Source: CAYQQR01 sp964420035 (GTDB lineage Bacteria > Bacteroidota > Bacteroidia > Bacteroidales > SM23-62). From it: 64,000 nucleotides of DNA. Shown here piece by piece: positions 40,759 to 49,456 of this stretch. The notes beneath the pieces are model-generated. The model did no database searches and had not been told where the DNA came from. It worked only from the letters and a program-made list of their open reading frames with translations. Position 1 is the first letter of the stretch. Each line of letters opens with the position of its first letter. A program made the position numbers and the translations under genes. The stretch is taken from NCBI GenBank assembly GCA_964420035.1, contig CAYQQR010000016.1:1-64000 (forward strand), read 5' to 3'.

Positions 40759-42945
40759 TTAGTTGCCCATTTCCGACATGAACTTGATGCGCATCAGGCG
40801 TATATCTTCTTCCGTGTATTCATCTTCCCCCAACTCCTGCAAGGCTTCATCAATGGATTCCGTTTCGGCTTCCTCCCTGAAATACACAAATATCTCATTC
40901 TGGTGCTCTTCGTCAAGGACCTCGTTGATATAATAGTCCAGGTTCAGCTTGGTTCCGGAATTCACAATGGCCTCAATCTCCTTGAGCAGGTCGTTCATCT
41001 CCAGGTCCTTTGCTCCGGCGATCACGTCCAGGGAAACCTTCCTGTCGATACTTTGAATGATATAAACCTTCAGGCCGGATTTGTTGACCACTGATTTCAC
41101 CACCATATTCTGGGGCCGGGTGATCTCTTTTTCATCTACATAGTTCTTGATCAACTCAACGAACTTCTGACCGTATTTTTTTGCTTTTCCGGCTCCCACG
41201 CCCTGGATGTTCTGAAGTTCATCCAGGTTCACAGGGTATTGAATAGCCATATCTTCCAGGGAAGGATCCTGGAAAAGGACAAAAGGAGGCAGGTTCAGTT
41301 CCTTGGATAACTTCTTGCGTAAATCTTTCAGAATATGCAAGAGTTCCTCATCCACAGCACCCGGTCCGGCTCCTGTTCCTTCACCATCCTGTTCTGTGAT
41401 ATCGAAATCGTGGTCTTCCGTGATCATAAAAGATTCTGGTTCCTTTAAAAATGCGTATCCCTTTTCAGAAACTTTTAGTAAACCGTAGTTTTCTATATCC
41501 TTAATAATAAACTGCGCGATCAGTGCCTGACGAAGCACCGCGTGCCAGAACTTTGCCTCCTTCTCACTGCCTGACCCGAACTCCTCCAGGTGATGGTGAT
41601 GGTATGACTTGATAATGGAGGTTTTATTGCCTGCCAGGAAATTGGCAACGTGTTCAATTTTGAACTTTTCCTTGACGGCAATTATAGCATTTAATGCTTT
41701 AATAATAAAATCTTTTCCTTCAAATTCTTCTTTGGGGTGCAAACAATTATCACAGTTGCCGCAGGTCCCTTCCATGCGCTCACCGAAGTAGTTCAAAAGC
41801 TGCTTGGGACGGCATACGGCAGATTCTGCATAAGAAACAGTTTCGAGTAATAGGTGCTTACCGATCTCCTGTTCGGCAAGGGGTTTTCCCTGCATAAATT
41901 TTTCCAGCTTCTGGATATCCTTGTAGCTGTAGAAAGCAATGCATCTTCCTTCGCCGCCGTCGCGACCGGCCCGGCCGGTTTCCTGGTAATATCCCTCCAG
42001 GCTCTTGGGTATATCGTAATGGATGACAAAGCGCACATCCGGCTTGTCGATGCCCATGCCAAAAGCAATGGTGGCCACAATCACGTCTATCTCTTCCATC
42101 AGGAACCTATCCTGGTTCCCGGCGCGGGTTGCAGCATCCATGCCCGCGTGGTAAGGCAGGGCCTTAATACCGTTAACCTTAAGGGTTTCTGCAAGCTCTT
42201 CAACTTTTTTTCTGCTCAGGCAATAAATGATGCCCGACTTGCCTGTATTGTTCAGGATGTACTTGATAATCTCCTTTGTGGGATTGACCTTGGGTCTGAC
42301 CTCATAATAGAGGTTTTCCCGCCAGAAGGAAGATTTAAAGACATCGGCATCCAGCATATCCAGGTTCTTCTGGATGTCGTGCTGTACCTTAGGCGTGGCT
42401 GTGGCGGTAAGGGCCATGATGGGGGCCGTGCCTATCTGATTGATGATGGGCCGAATTCTCCTGTATTCAGGGCGGAAATCATGACCCCACTCCGAAATAC
42501 AATGGGCCTCGTCTACGGCATAAAAAAAGATATCGGCATTTTTGAGGAAAGCAATGTTTTCTTCTTTGGTCAGGGATTCCGGGGCGACATACAACAATTT
42601 TGTTTTTCTTTCCAGCACATCCTTCTTTACCTGTTCAATGGCCGCTTTGGTAAGGGATGAATTCAGAAAATGTGCCACACCTTCTTCCATGGAAAAGCCC
42701 CGCATGGCATCCACCTGGTTTTTCATCAGGGCGATCAGGGGGGAAATAACTATGGCCGTTCTTTCGGTCAGTAAAGCCGGCAGCTGATAGCAAAGCGACT
42801 TGCCGCCACCGGTGGGCATCAGTACGAATGTATCGTTCCCTGCCAGTATATTGCGGATAATGACTTCCTGGTTACCTTTGAACTTATCAAAGCCGAAATA
42901 CTTCTTTAAGTATTCTTTCAGCGATACATCAACTCCAACTCTCAT
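40759..42945 (-). CDS. recQ: ATP-dependent DNA helicase RecQ
   Basis: RecQ unwinds forks and recombination intermediates in the 3'-5' direction. The 728-residue protein has Walker A MPTGGGKSLCYQLPAL, DEAH box YAVDEAHCISEWGHDF, TATATPKVQ, and motif VI YYQETGRAGRDG, then the zinc site with CRPKQLLNYFGE and CGNCDNC, a winged-helix RQC domain and an HRDC domain (about 520-600). A further 120 residues of acidic, helical C-terminal extension follow, as in other Bacteroidota RecQ proteins. It is divergent from tatC. Confidence 0.95.
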   Translation of the reverse strand: MRVGVDVSLKEYLKKYFGFDKFKGNQEVIIRNILAGNDTFVLMPTGGGKSLCYQLPALLTERTAIVISPLIALMKNQVDAMRGFSMEEGVAHFLNSSLTKAAIEQVKKDVLERKTKLLYVAPESLTKEENIAFLKNADIFFYAVDEAHCISEWGHDFRPEYRRIRPIINQIGTAPIMALTATATPKVQHDIQKNLDMLDADVFKSSFWRENLYYEVRPKVNPTKEIIKYILNNTGKSGIIYCLSRKKVEELAETLKVNGIKALPYHAGMDAATRAGNQDRFLMEEIDVIVATIAFGMGIDKPDVRFVIHYDIPKSLEGYYQETGRAGRDGGEGRCIAFYSYKDIQKLEKFMQGKPLAEQEIGKHLLLETVSYAESAVCRPKQLLNYFGERMEGTCGNCDNCLHPKEEFEGKDFIIKALNAIIAVKEKFKIEHVANFLAGNKTSIIKSYHHHHLEEFGSGSEKEAKFWHAVLRQALIAQFIIKDIENYGLLKVSEKGYAFLKEPESFMITEDHDFDITEQDGEGTGAGPGAVDEELLHILKDLRKKLSKELNLPPFVLFQDPSLEDMAIQYPVNLDELQNIQGVGAGKAKKYGQKFVELIKNYVDEKEITRPQNMVVKSVVNKSGLKVYIIQSIDRKVSLDVIAGAKDLEMNDLLKEIEAIVNSGTKLNLDYYINEVLDEEHQNEIFVYFREEAETESIDEALQELGEDEYTEEDIRLMRIKFMSEMGN

Positions 42946-43116
42946 AAAGTGATCAGAAACTTTAACTAATTAAGATAACACAAATAGCTGAGAAATAGTT
43001 TCCTAAACCAAAATTTAACACTTTGAAAATGTCCGGCGAATGGCAATCCTTGATTTAGTCAGGTTGCGATAGAGTTAGTAGTTGGGGGCAAGGATTTTAT
43101 ACCATCTAAAATTGAT

Positions 43117-43124
43117 TACATTTG
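43117..43124 (+). promoter_or_regulatory. Candidate -7 element for tatC-lptB
   Basis: TACATTTG matches TAnnTTTG, 61 bp before the tatC start. A -33 match at normal spacing is not obvious. Confidence 0.5.
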
Positions 43125-43126
43125 TA

Positions 43127-43140
43127 AGCTAAATTTAGCT
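43127..43140. promoter_or_regulatory. 14-bp perfect palindrome at the presumed tatC transcription start
   Basis: AGCTAAATTTAGCT is a perfect palindrome starting 2 bp after the -7 element. Its placement over the start region would suit a repressor operator. No regulator gene is adjacent to suggest which protein would bind. Confidence 0.4.
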
Positions 43141-43185
43141 AAAAATCTCTGTTTAGGCAATCATTAATTCATTATCCAGGTTTAG

Positions 43186-44013
43186 ATGGCAAAAGCAAAG
43201 AATGGAGAAATGTCGTTCCTGGAGCATCTGGAGGAACTCAGGTGGCATTTAATCCGGTCGATACTTGCTATTCTGGTTACGGCGATCATTGCTTTCCTGT
43301 TTAAAAATATTGTTTTTGATACCATCATCCTGGCCCCGAGAAATCCTATATTTATCACCAACCGGCTGCTTTGTGAATTGGGTAAAGCCGTCAATATTTT
43401 AAAACTCTGCATCAATACCCAACCCTTCGAGGTCATCTCCATTAAGATGGCCGGGCAGTTCTCCATGCATATTGTTGTTTCGCTTGTGGCAGGTATCATT
43501 GTGGCTTTCCCTTACATTTTTTATGAATTCTGGAAATTCATTGTACCGGCCCTGTATATGAAGGAGAAGAAGTATGCACGGGGAGCCGTATTTTACAGTT
43601 CCTTACTGTTCCTCCTGGGCGTGCTTTTTGGTTATTACATCATTACCCCCCTGTCGGTCCATTTTCTGGGGTCCTACAGTGTAAGCGAAGAAGTGACCAA
43701 CCAGATCAACCTGATCTCTTATGTGCGAACAGTGACCTCCGTGGCTCTTGCCAGTGGTATGGTCTTTGAATTACCGGTACTGGTATATTTTCTGACAAAG
43801 ATCGGCCTGGTGAATCCAAAATTCCTGAAGAAATACAGAAAACACTCCCTGGTGATCATACTGGCTCTTTCAGCGATCATAACCCCCCCCGACATATTTA
43901 GCCAGGTATTGGTGGCTTTCCCCCTGATCATCCTCTATGAGGTAGGGATAGGTATTTCCAGGAGGATCATCCGGAAGCAGGAGCAGGCTGAATTATCGGA
44001 CCGTGAAACATAA
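43186..44013 (+). CDS. tatC: Sec-independent protein translocase subunit TatC
   Basis: TatC is the twin-arginine signal receptor in the cytoplasmic membrane. The 275-residue protein starts with the conserved MSFLEHLEELRWHLIRS motif, has six TM helices, and shows the FPYIFYEFWKFIVPAL, LFGYYIITPLSVHFL and ITPPDIFSQVLVAFPLIILYE signatures (each quoted in part). A long first periplasmic loop with Cys residues is a Bacteroidota feature. No tatA is adjacent. lptB follows after 40 bp and may share its transcript. Confidence 0.95.
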   Translation: MAKAKNGEMSFLEHLEELRWHLIRSILAILVTAIIAFLFKNIVFDTIILAPRNPIFITNRLLCELGKAVNILKLCINTQPFEVISIKMAGQFSMHIVVSLVAGIIVAFPYIFYEFWKFIVPALYMKEKKYARGAVFYSSLLFLLGVLFGYYIITPLSVHFLGSYSVSEEVTNQINLISYVRTVTSVALASGMVFELPVLVYFLTKIGLVNPKFLKKYRKHSLVIILALSAIITPPDIFSQVLVAFPLIILYEVGIGISRRIIRKQEQAELSDRET

Positions 44014-44053
44014 TGAAAACTTTATCGTTCAATAAACACACCACAGGACAGGC

Positions 44054-44797
44054 ATGAAGCTGCATACAAAGGAATTAGTTAAGAAATACAAGTCCCGTAC
44101 TGTTGTCAAAAAAGTTTCCATAGAACTGGAGCAGGGAGAGATTGTGGGTTTGCTCGGGCCGAACGGGGCCGGTAAGACCACCACATTCTACATGATTGTG
44201 GGCCTGATCACCCCCAATGAAGGCACCATACATATGGATAATGAAAACATCACCCGCCTGCCTGTTTATAAAAGGGCCCAGAAGGGCATCGGATACCTGG
44301 CCCAGGAAGCTTCGGTTTTCAGAAAATTATCTGTGGAAGATAACATCAGGGCCGTTCTGGAAATGTCTGATCTGTCGCGGGAGGAGCAAAGAAAAAAGAC
44401 AGAAGCCCTGATCAGGGAATTCGGTCTGGAAAAGGTAAGAAAATCACTGGGCATTCAACTTTCCGGCGGGGAAAGAAGGAGAACGGAGATAGCCCGGGCC
44501 CTGGCACTGAATCCTAAATTTATTCTCCTGGACGAACCTTTTGCCGGCGTTGACCCTATTGCTGTTGAGGACATACAGGAAATCGTGGCCATGCTGAAAT
44601 TCAAGAATATCGGCGTCCTGATCACCGATCACAACGTACATGAGACCCTATCCATAACCGACAGTGCCTACCTCTTATTCGAAGGAAATATACTAAAAGG
44701 CGGTACTGCGGAAGAACTTGCCCAGGACGAGCAGGTGCGGCGCGTGTACCTGGGCAAGAGTTTTGAACTCAGAAAGTATCAGAAGATACATCGCTGA
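44054..44797 (+). CDS. lptB: LPS export ABC transporter ATP-binding protein LptB
   Basis: LptB powers extraction of lipopolysaccharide by LptFG. The 247-residue product has Walker A GLLGPNGAGKTTTFYMIVGL, the Q-loop GYLAQEASVFRKLSVEDN, signature QLSGGERRRTEIARAL, Walker B FILLDEPFAGVDPIAVEDIQ and ITDHNVHETL; these PIAVEDIQ and DHNV strings are specific for LptB. The typical C-terminal VRRVYLGKSF motif is present. Partner genes lptF/G/A/C are not in the window. It converges with the SMP-30-like gene, 3 bp from its stop. Confidence 0.96.
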   Translation: MKLHTKELVKKYKSRTVVKKVSIELEQGEIVGLLGPNGAGKTTTFYMIVGLITPNEGTIHMDNENITRLPVYKRAQKGIGYLAQEASVFRKLSVEDNIRAVLEMSDLSREEQRKKTEALIREFGLEKVRKSLGIQLSGGERRRTEIARALALNPKFILLDEPFAGVDPIAVEDIQEIVAMLKFKNIGVLITDHNVHETLSITDSAYLLFEGNILKGGTAEELAQDEQVRRVYLGKSFELRKYQKIHR

Positions 44798-44800
44798 GCA

Positions 44801-45664
44801 CTAACGGTTGATCTTGTACGCGCTCACCCGGTTGTCGTTGAAGGTGGGAACCAACAACCAGTCCTTTTCCTTGATGTAATAGATGTCAGCTGCATTCATC
44901 TTTACCGGTGTGGTATCCAGCAATTTTATTTTTTCCATACCGGGTGCCACCAGGTGGACATTACCCAGCCAGTCGGAGATCACATAATGCCCTTTGCCAT
45001 CGGCTTCCAAACCATCGATGCCACCGGTGTTTTCAACCAGTACCGTGACTTTCTTGGTTTGGGGATTGATCTTCAGAATCTTGCCGCTGATGCCGACCAG
45101 CAAATGGCCGTCTTCGTAATATAATCCATTGGGCCGCTCAAACATGGAAGATGCGTGCCAAAGAAGGAATTTGTTGTTGTTCAGTATATAGATCTGAGCG
45201 GTTGCCATATCCGAGACATATACATGTCCGTAAGGACTGACGGCAACATCATTCAGAAATTGGGCATTCTCGGCTTTATAGCGTTTTACCACTTTCCCCT
45301 GGGCAATATCGATCACGGCGAGCTCATCGATATCACTTACATAGAGCTTACCATCGAAAACGCCCATTCCTTTGGGTGCGTTCAGGCCGTCAACCCAAAC
45401 CAGTTCTTCTATTTCGCCGGATAAAGTGAGTTTGGATATGAAACCCTTGCCATCTTTTGCCGTGGGCTTGCCAGCAATGTTGGACACATAGATTATGTCA
45501 TTTTCAGCATCATGATAAACCGACTCAGGTGTTTTCAATACCTGATCCGTGATCCATTTCTGCTGTACCCCTTCAGCAAAATAGCTTTTTTGGCCTGTTA
45601 CATTTTCTGAAAATAAAGCTATGATCAGGAGCAATGCAGAGAACAAATACAGTTTTTTGCTCAT
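44801..45664 (-). CDS. SMP-30/gluconolactonase-like beta-propeller, secreted
   Basis: The 287-residue product (ATG at 45664; an ATG at 45685 would add 7 residues) has a signal peptide (LYLFSALLLIIALFSENVTG) and about six repeated blades such as DGKLYVSDIDELAVIDIAQG, PYGHVYVSDMATAQIYIL and GLEADGKGHYVISDWLGNV. This matches SMP-30/LRE or NHL-like propellers, which act as lactonases or binding scaffolds. Lipobox is absent, so it should be soluble in the periplasm or exported. Enzyme activity is not proven. It is a single gene converging on lptB. Confidence 0.8.
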   Translation of the reverse strand: MSKKLYLFSALLLIIALFSENVTGQKSYFAEGVQQKWITDQVLKTPESVYHDAENDIIYVSNIAGKPTAKDGKGFISKLTLSGEIEELVWVDGLNAPKGMGVFDGKLYVSDIDELAVIDIAQGKVVKRYKAENAQFLNDVAVSPYGHVYVSDMATAQIYILNNNKFLLWHASSMFERPNGLYYEDGHLLVGISGKILKINPQTKKVTVLVENTGGIDGLEADGKGHYVISDWLGNVHLVAPGMEKIKLLDTTPVKMNAADIYYIKEKDWLLVPTFNDNRVSAYKINR

Positions 45665-45800
45665 CGTTTTTGGATTTAAGTTCATAATTAAGAAACAAGT
45701 TTCCCGTTGTTATTGTTTGATCGATATGTGGCTCGTTATCAAATTTATAGCTTATGTATGGCAAATCTCACCGAAAACAAATAACTTTGCGCCAAATTTT

Positions 45801-45883
45801 GCGGATGTGGCGGAATTGGTAGACGCGCCAGACTTAGGATCTGGTGCCTTTACGGCGTGGGGGTTCGAGTCCCTTCATCCGCA
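45801..45883 (+). tRNA. tRNA-Leu (anticodon TAG)
   Basis: A complete class II tRNA: acceptor GCGGATG pairs with CATCCGC, the D-arm has GGAATTGGTAGACGC, the anticodon stem CCAGA/TCTGG encloses CTTAGGA (anticodon TAG), the long variable arm is GCC-TTTAC-GGC, and the T arm holds GGTTCGAGTCC. The 3' CCA is not encoded. It lies upstream of tig and a hairpin follows. Confidence 0.97.
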
Positions 45884-45893
45884 CACGTTAAAA

Positions 45894-45922
45894 AGCTGTC
45901 CGGGAACATTCCCGTGACAGCT
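45894..45922 (+). terminator. Hairpin after tRNA-Leu
   Basis: AGCTGTC plus CGGGAA (45894-45906) pairs with TTCCCG plus GACAGCT (45909-45922) with one bulged T, a 13-bp stem with a 2-nt inner loop as drawn. The downstream sequence is AT-rich, not a clean U tract, so it may end the tRNA transcript or protect its 3' end. Confidence 0.55.
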
Positions 45923-45951
45923 AATTTATTAATAAAAAACAGATCGATTGC

Positions 45952-47307
45952 ATGGATATCGTTAAGGAAAATGTTGATGCACTGAATGCCCGTCTGAAAG
46001 TCAGGATCGAAAAGCCGGATTATGACGACCGGGTGAATGAAGTACTGAAGGATTACAGAAAAAAAGCAAGGATGGATGGATTTCGTCCCGGAAAGATACC
46101 CCAGGGCTTGATCCGTAAAATGTATTATAAACCTGTGTTGGTGGAGGAGGTCAATAAGCTGGTCTCCGAGTCCATATCCAACTATTTGGCAGAAAACAAG
46201 GTCAGGATACTTGGAGAACCGCTACCCAGCGAGGAAGAACAAAAAAGTATAGACTGGGAAAACCAGGATGATTTTGAATTCACCTTTGACCTGGGCCTGG
46301 CACCCGAATTCGACCTGGAGCTTGGGGCCAGGGATAAGATACCCTATTACGAGATAACCATTGATAAAGAACTGTTGGATACTTATAAGAACAGTTATGC
46401 CAGAAGATTTGGTTCCGTGATCCCGCAAGACGAGATACGGGAAAAAGAATTGGTCCGTGGAGACCTCTGCCAGATCGATGCGGAAGGGAACCTGGTCGAG
46501 GAGGGTATTCAATCGGAGGATGCCACCGTATCGGTTGAGATGATTAAGGATGCTTCCGTCAAAAGGCAGTTCACAGGTAAAAAAGCAGGGGATGAAGTGG
46601 AATTCAACATAAAAAAAGCTTTTCCCAATGATTCTGAAGTCAGCAGCCTGCTGAAAATTTCATCGGACCAGGTCAGGGAGATAGCCCCCATGTTCCGTCT
46701 GAAGATCAATGCCATCAACTTATTTGAGCCGGCCGAAATCAACCGGGAGCTTTTCGACAAGGTCTACGGTGAAGGTCAGGTAAAGACGGAAGAGGAATTT
46801 GAGGAAAGGCTCAAACAGGAGATCAGGATTAACCTGAGAAGAGAAAGTGAATATAAGTTCAATACGGATGTTCGCGATCACCTGTTGAAAAAAGCGAAAT
46901 TCGATCTTCCCGAAGAGTTCTTAAAGCGATGGCTGGTAGTGGCCAACGAAGGGAAATATACCGCGGAACAGATTGACGAAGACTTCCCCAAGTTTGAAGA
47001 CGATCTGAAATGGCAACTTATTCGCGACAAGATTGTTAAAGAAAACGACCTTAAAGTAACCGAAGACGAGGCCTTTGGCTTTGCACGTGAATATGCACTG
47101 ATGCAGTTTCAGCAATACGGCTTATCCAGTGTCCCCGATGAACAACTGGACAGTTACGCGCGCGAGATCCTCAACAATCAACAGGAAAAAAGAAGGATTT
47201 ACGATCAGCTTTATGACCGGAAGGTTACGGCACACGTCCGTCAGGTTGTAAAGGTAGATGAAAAAGAGGTTAGCAAAGAGAAATTCAATAAATTGCTGGA
47301 AAAATAG
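45952..47307 (+). CDS. tig: Trigger factor
   Basis: Trigger factor is the ribosome-bound chaperone and prolyl isomerase. The 451-residue protein has the N-terminal ribosome-binding domain with GFRPGKIPQGLIRKMY (the GFRxGxxP signature), a divergent PPIase domain in the middle (about 160-250; RGDLCQIDAEGNL), and a long helical C-terminal chaperone arm. Divergence of the PPIase part is normal for Bacteroidota. It heads the classic tig-clpP-clpX order, 24 bp before clpP. Confidence 0.95.
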   Translation: MDIVKENVDALNARLKVRIEKPDYDDRVNEVLKDYRKKARMDGFRPGKIPQGLIRKMYYKPVLVEEVNKLVSESISNYLAENKVRILGEPLPSEEEQKSIDWENQDDFEFTFDLGLAPEFDLELGARDKIPYYEITIDKELLDTYKNSYARRFGSVIPQDEIREKELVRGDLCQIDAEGNLVEEGIQSEDATVSVEMIKDASVKRQFTGKKAGDEVEFNIKKAFPNDSEVSSLLKISSDQVREIAPMFRLKINAINLFEPAEINRELFDKVYGEGQVKTEEEFEERLKQEIRINLRRESEYKFNTDVRDHLLKKAKFDLPEEFLKRWLVVANEGKYTAEQIDEDFPKFEDDLKWQLIRDKIVKENDLKVTEDEAFGFAREYALMQFQQYGLSSVPDEQLDSYAREILNNQQEKRRIYDQLYDRKVTAHVRQVVKVDEKEVSKEKFNKLLEK

Positions 47308-47331
47308 TTAATTTGCAAAAAAAAGGGAAGT

Positions 47332-48012
47332 ATGGACTACAGAGATGACTTTATCCAGTATGCCAACCGGCACATGGGCATCAGCAGCATGACCCTCCAC
47401 CGGTATAACTCGATATACAACAATTACATTTCTCCCACCATTATCGAGGAGCGTCAGTTGAATGTGGCTTCAATGGACGTTTTTTCAAGGTTAATGATGG
47501 ACCGGATCATTTTCCTGGGTTTGCCCGTGGATGATTACGTAGCCAACATCATCCAGGCGCAATTGCTGTACCTGGATTCTTCCGATCCGGGAAAGGATAT
47601 CCAGATCTACTTCAATACACCGGGAGGAGCCGTTCATGCCGGTTTAGGAATTTACGACACCATGCAGTACATCAACTGTGACATTTCCACCATTTGTACC
47701 GGGATGGCCGCCTCCATGGGTGCTGTATTGCTGGCAGCGGGAACCGAGGGCAAGCGCTCGGCACTCGAACATTCAAGGATGATGATCCACCAGCCCATGG
47801 GAGGAGCCCAGGGAACCGCTTCTGATATTGAGATAACCACCCGCGAAATCCTTAAACTGAAGAAGGAACTCTACAACATCTTATCCAGGCATACCGGAAA
47901 ATCTTTTGAACAGGTAGAGAAAGATTCCGATCGCGACTACTGGATGAGCTCCAAGGAAGCGTTGGATTACGGTATGATCGACGAGGTTCTGGAAAGACCT
48001 TCTAAAAAATAG
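47332..48012 (+). CDS. clpP: ATP-dependent Clp protease proteolytic subunit
   Basis: ClpP forms the 14-mer proteolytic barrel. The 226-residue product has the Ser-His-Asp triad: GMAASMGAVLL (Ser128), MMIHQPMGGAQG (His153) and DSDRDYWMS (Asp202). FLGLPVDDYVANIIQAQLL and YFNTPGGAVHAGLGIYD are standard. The N-terminal 45 residues (NRHMGISS) are longer than in E. coli and may be a propeptide that is trimmed. It is between tig and clpX with 5 bp to clpX, so one operon. Confidence 0.97.
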   Translation: MDYRDDFIQYANRHMGISSMTLHRYNSIYNNYISPTIIEERQLNVASMDVFSRLMMDRIIFLGLPVDDYVANIIQAQLLYLDSSDPGKDIQIYFNTPGGAVHAGLGIYDTMQYINCDISTICTGMAASMGAVLLAAGTEGKRSALEHSRMMIHQPMGGAQGTASDIEITTREILKLKKELYNILSRHTGKSFEQVEKDSDRDYWMSSKEALDYGMIDEVLERPSKK

Positions 48013-48017
48013 GAACT

Positions 48018-49238
48018 ATGGATAAATGTTCATTCTGCGGAAGGGACAAGAAGGACACCCGTCTGCTGATCGCGGGGATCTCAGGACATATCTGTGATAA
48101 CTGCATTGATCAGGCCTATGCCATCGTGCAGGAAGAACTGAAGCAACAGGACAAATTTGATGTCCATAAACTCCAGTTGCTTAAACCCAAGGAGATCAAG
48201 GATTTCCTCGATCAATATGTCATCGGTCAGGAAGCTGCAAAGAAGTACATCTCCGTGGCGGTTTACAACCATTATAAACGCCTGATGCAGTCGACGCAAA
48301 CCGAAAAGGATGATGTCGAGATCGAAAAATCCAACATCATCCTGGTTGGAGAAACCGGTACGGGTAAAACCTTACTGGCAAGGACCATTGCCAGAATGCT
48401 GCATGTGCCCTTCACCATCGTTGACGCCACCATTCTGACGGAAGCAGGTTATGTTGGTGAAGACATCGAAAGCATTCTGACCCGCTTGCTCCAGGTGGCC
48501 GATTACAACCTGGAGGCGGCGGAAAAGGGGATCGTATTTATTGATGAAATCGACAAGATCGCCAGAAAGAGCGATAATCCTTCCATCACCCGGGATGTAT
48601 CGGGTGAAGGAGTGCAGCAGGGATTGCTGAAACTGCTGGAAGGGTCCATAGTTAACGTGCCCCCCCAGGGTGGAAGAAAACACCCGGATCAGAAAATGAT
48701 CCCTGTAAATACCAAGAACATCCTTTTCATCTGCGGCGGCGCATTTGACGGTATCGAAAAGAAAATCGGTCAGCGCCTGAACACCAAAACCGTAGGTTAC
48801 ACGGCAAGCCGTGATTCCAAGGCGATCGACAGGGACAACCTCCTGCAGTATATCGCCCCGCAGGACCTGAAAGCCTATGGACTGATCCCCGAGATCATCG
48901 GCAGGTTGCCCGTAATCACCCACTTACACCCGCTTGAACCCGATGCACTCAGGAAGATCCTTACCGAACCCAAGAATGCCATCATCAAGCAGTATTACCG
49001 GTTGTTCGACATGGATAACATCAAACTAACTTTCGAGGACGAGGTCCTGGATTACGTGGTTAAAAAAGCGGTGGAATTCAAGCTGGGCGCGAGGGGGTTA
49101 CGTTCCATCTGCGAGACCATCATGATCGATGCCATGTATGACCTTCCTTCCCAGGATGTCAGGGAGGTGATCATTACCCTGAAATTTGCAAAAGAAAAGC
49201 TGGAAAATGTGAATTTTGCGCGACTCAAGGTGGCATAA
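48018..49238 (+). CDS. clpX: ATP-dependent Clp protease ATP-binding subunit ClpX
   Basis: ClpX unfolds substrates for ClpP. The 406-residue protein starts with the C4 zinc-binding domain (KCSFCGRDKK, ICDNCIDQ), followed by the AAA+ domain with VGETGTGKTLLARTIA (Walker A), IVFIDEIDKIAR (Walker B), VNVPPQGGRKHPDQ and a C-terminal sensor-2 segment LGARGLRSICE. Length is normal. After the stop come 218 bp holding the trp promoter and leader, so clpX ends this operon. Confidence 0.98.
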   Translation: MDKCSFCGRDKKDTRLLIAGISGHICDNCIDQAYAIVQEELKQQDKFDVHKLQLLKPKEIKDFLDQYVIGQEAAKKYISVAVYNHYKRLMQSTQTEKDDVEIEKSNIILVGETGTGKTLLARTIARMLHVPFTIVDATILTEAGYVGEDIESILTRLLQVADYNLEAAEKGIVFIDEIDKIARKSDNPSITRDVSGEGVQQGLLKLLEGSIVNVPPQGGRKHPDQKMIPVNTKNILFICGGAFDGIEKKIGQRLNTKTVGYTASRDSKAIDRDNLLQYIAPQDLKAYGLIPEIIGRLPVITHLHPLEPDALRKILTEPKNAIIKQYYRLFDMDNIKLTFEDEVLDYVVKKAVEFKLGARGLRSICETIMIDAMYDLPSQDVREVIITLKFAKEKLENVNFARLKVA

Positions 49239-49246
49239 AATTTCAA

Positions 49247-49275
49247 TTTGAAAGCAAAAACAAGCCTTACATTTG
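49247..49275 (+). promoter_or_regulatory. Promoter of the trp operon
   Basis: TTTG (49247-49250) is separated by 17 bp from TACATTTG (49268-49275), a full match to the Bacteroidota -33/-7 promoter. Transcription would start near 49280, giving a leader of about 175 nt before trpE. Confidence 0.75.
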
Positions 49276-49311
49276 GATATATTAAATCTTTAGATTTATT
49301 TTGATGCAGAA

Positions 49312-49383
49312 ATGCTGAGGAAGAAAATAAATACAAACTGGTGGTGCTGGCGTTCCCAGGGTCTGTCGGATCGTGATACGTGA
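49312..49383 (+). CDS. trpL: Trp leader peptide
   Basis: A 23-codon reading frame, ATG at 49312 to TGA at 49381, encodes MLRKKINTNWWCWRSQGLSD followed by RDT. Three Trp codons at positions 10, 11 and 13 make it a clear tryptophan-sensing leader. It lies between the trp promoter and the terminator before trpE. This corresponds to the described Bacteroid-trp leader type. Ribosome stalling at the Trp codons should free downstream sequence to prevent termination. Confidence 0.85.
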   Translation: MLRKKINTNWWCWRSQGLSDRDT

Positions 49384-49406
49384 TAAGCATTGCCGTTTAA
49401 AAACAT

Positions 49407-49440
49407 AAAGGCTTACCGATCACGGTAGGCCTTTTTTTTT
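49407..49440 (+). terminator. Trp operon attenuator terminator
   Basis: AAAGGCTTACCG (49407-49418) pairs with CGGTAGGCCTTT (49423-49434) over 12 bp with one G-U pair and loop ATCA, followed by a continuing T run to 49440. CGTGATAAGC at 49379-49388 can pair with GCTT and ATCACG of this hairpin (GCTT 49411-49414, ATCACG 49419-49424) and is a plausible antiterminator partner. Confidence 0.85.
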
Positions 49441-49456
49441 AAAAAATATTTTATCA

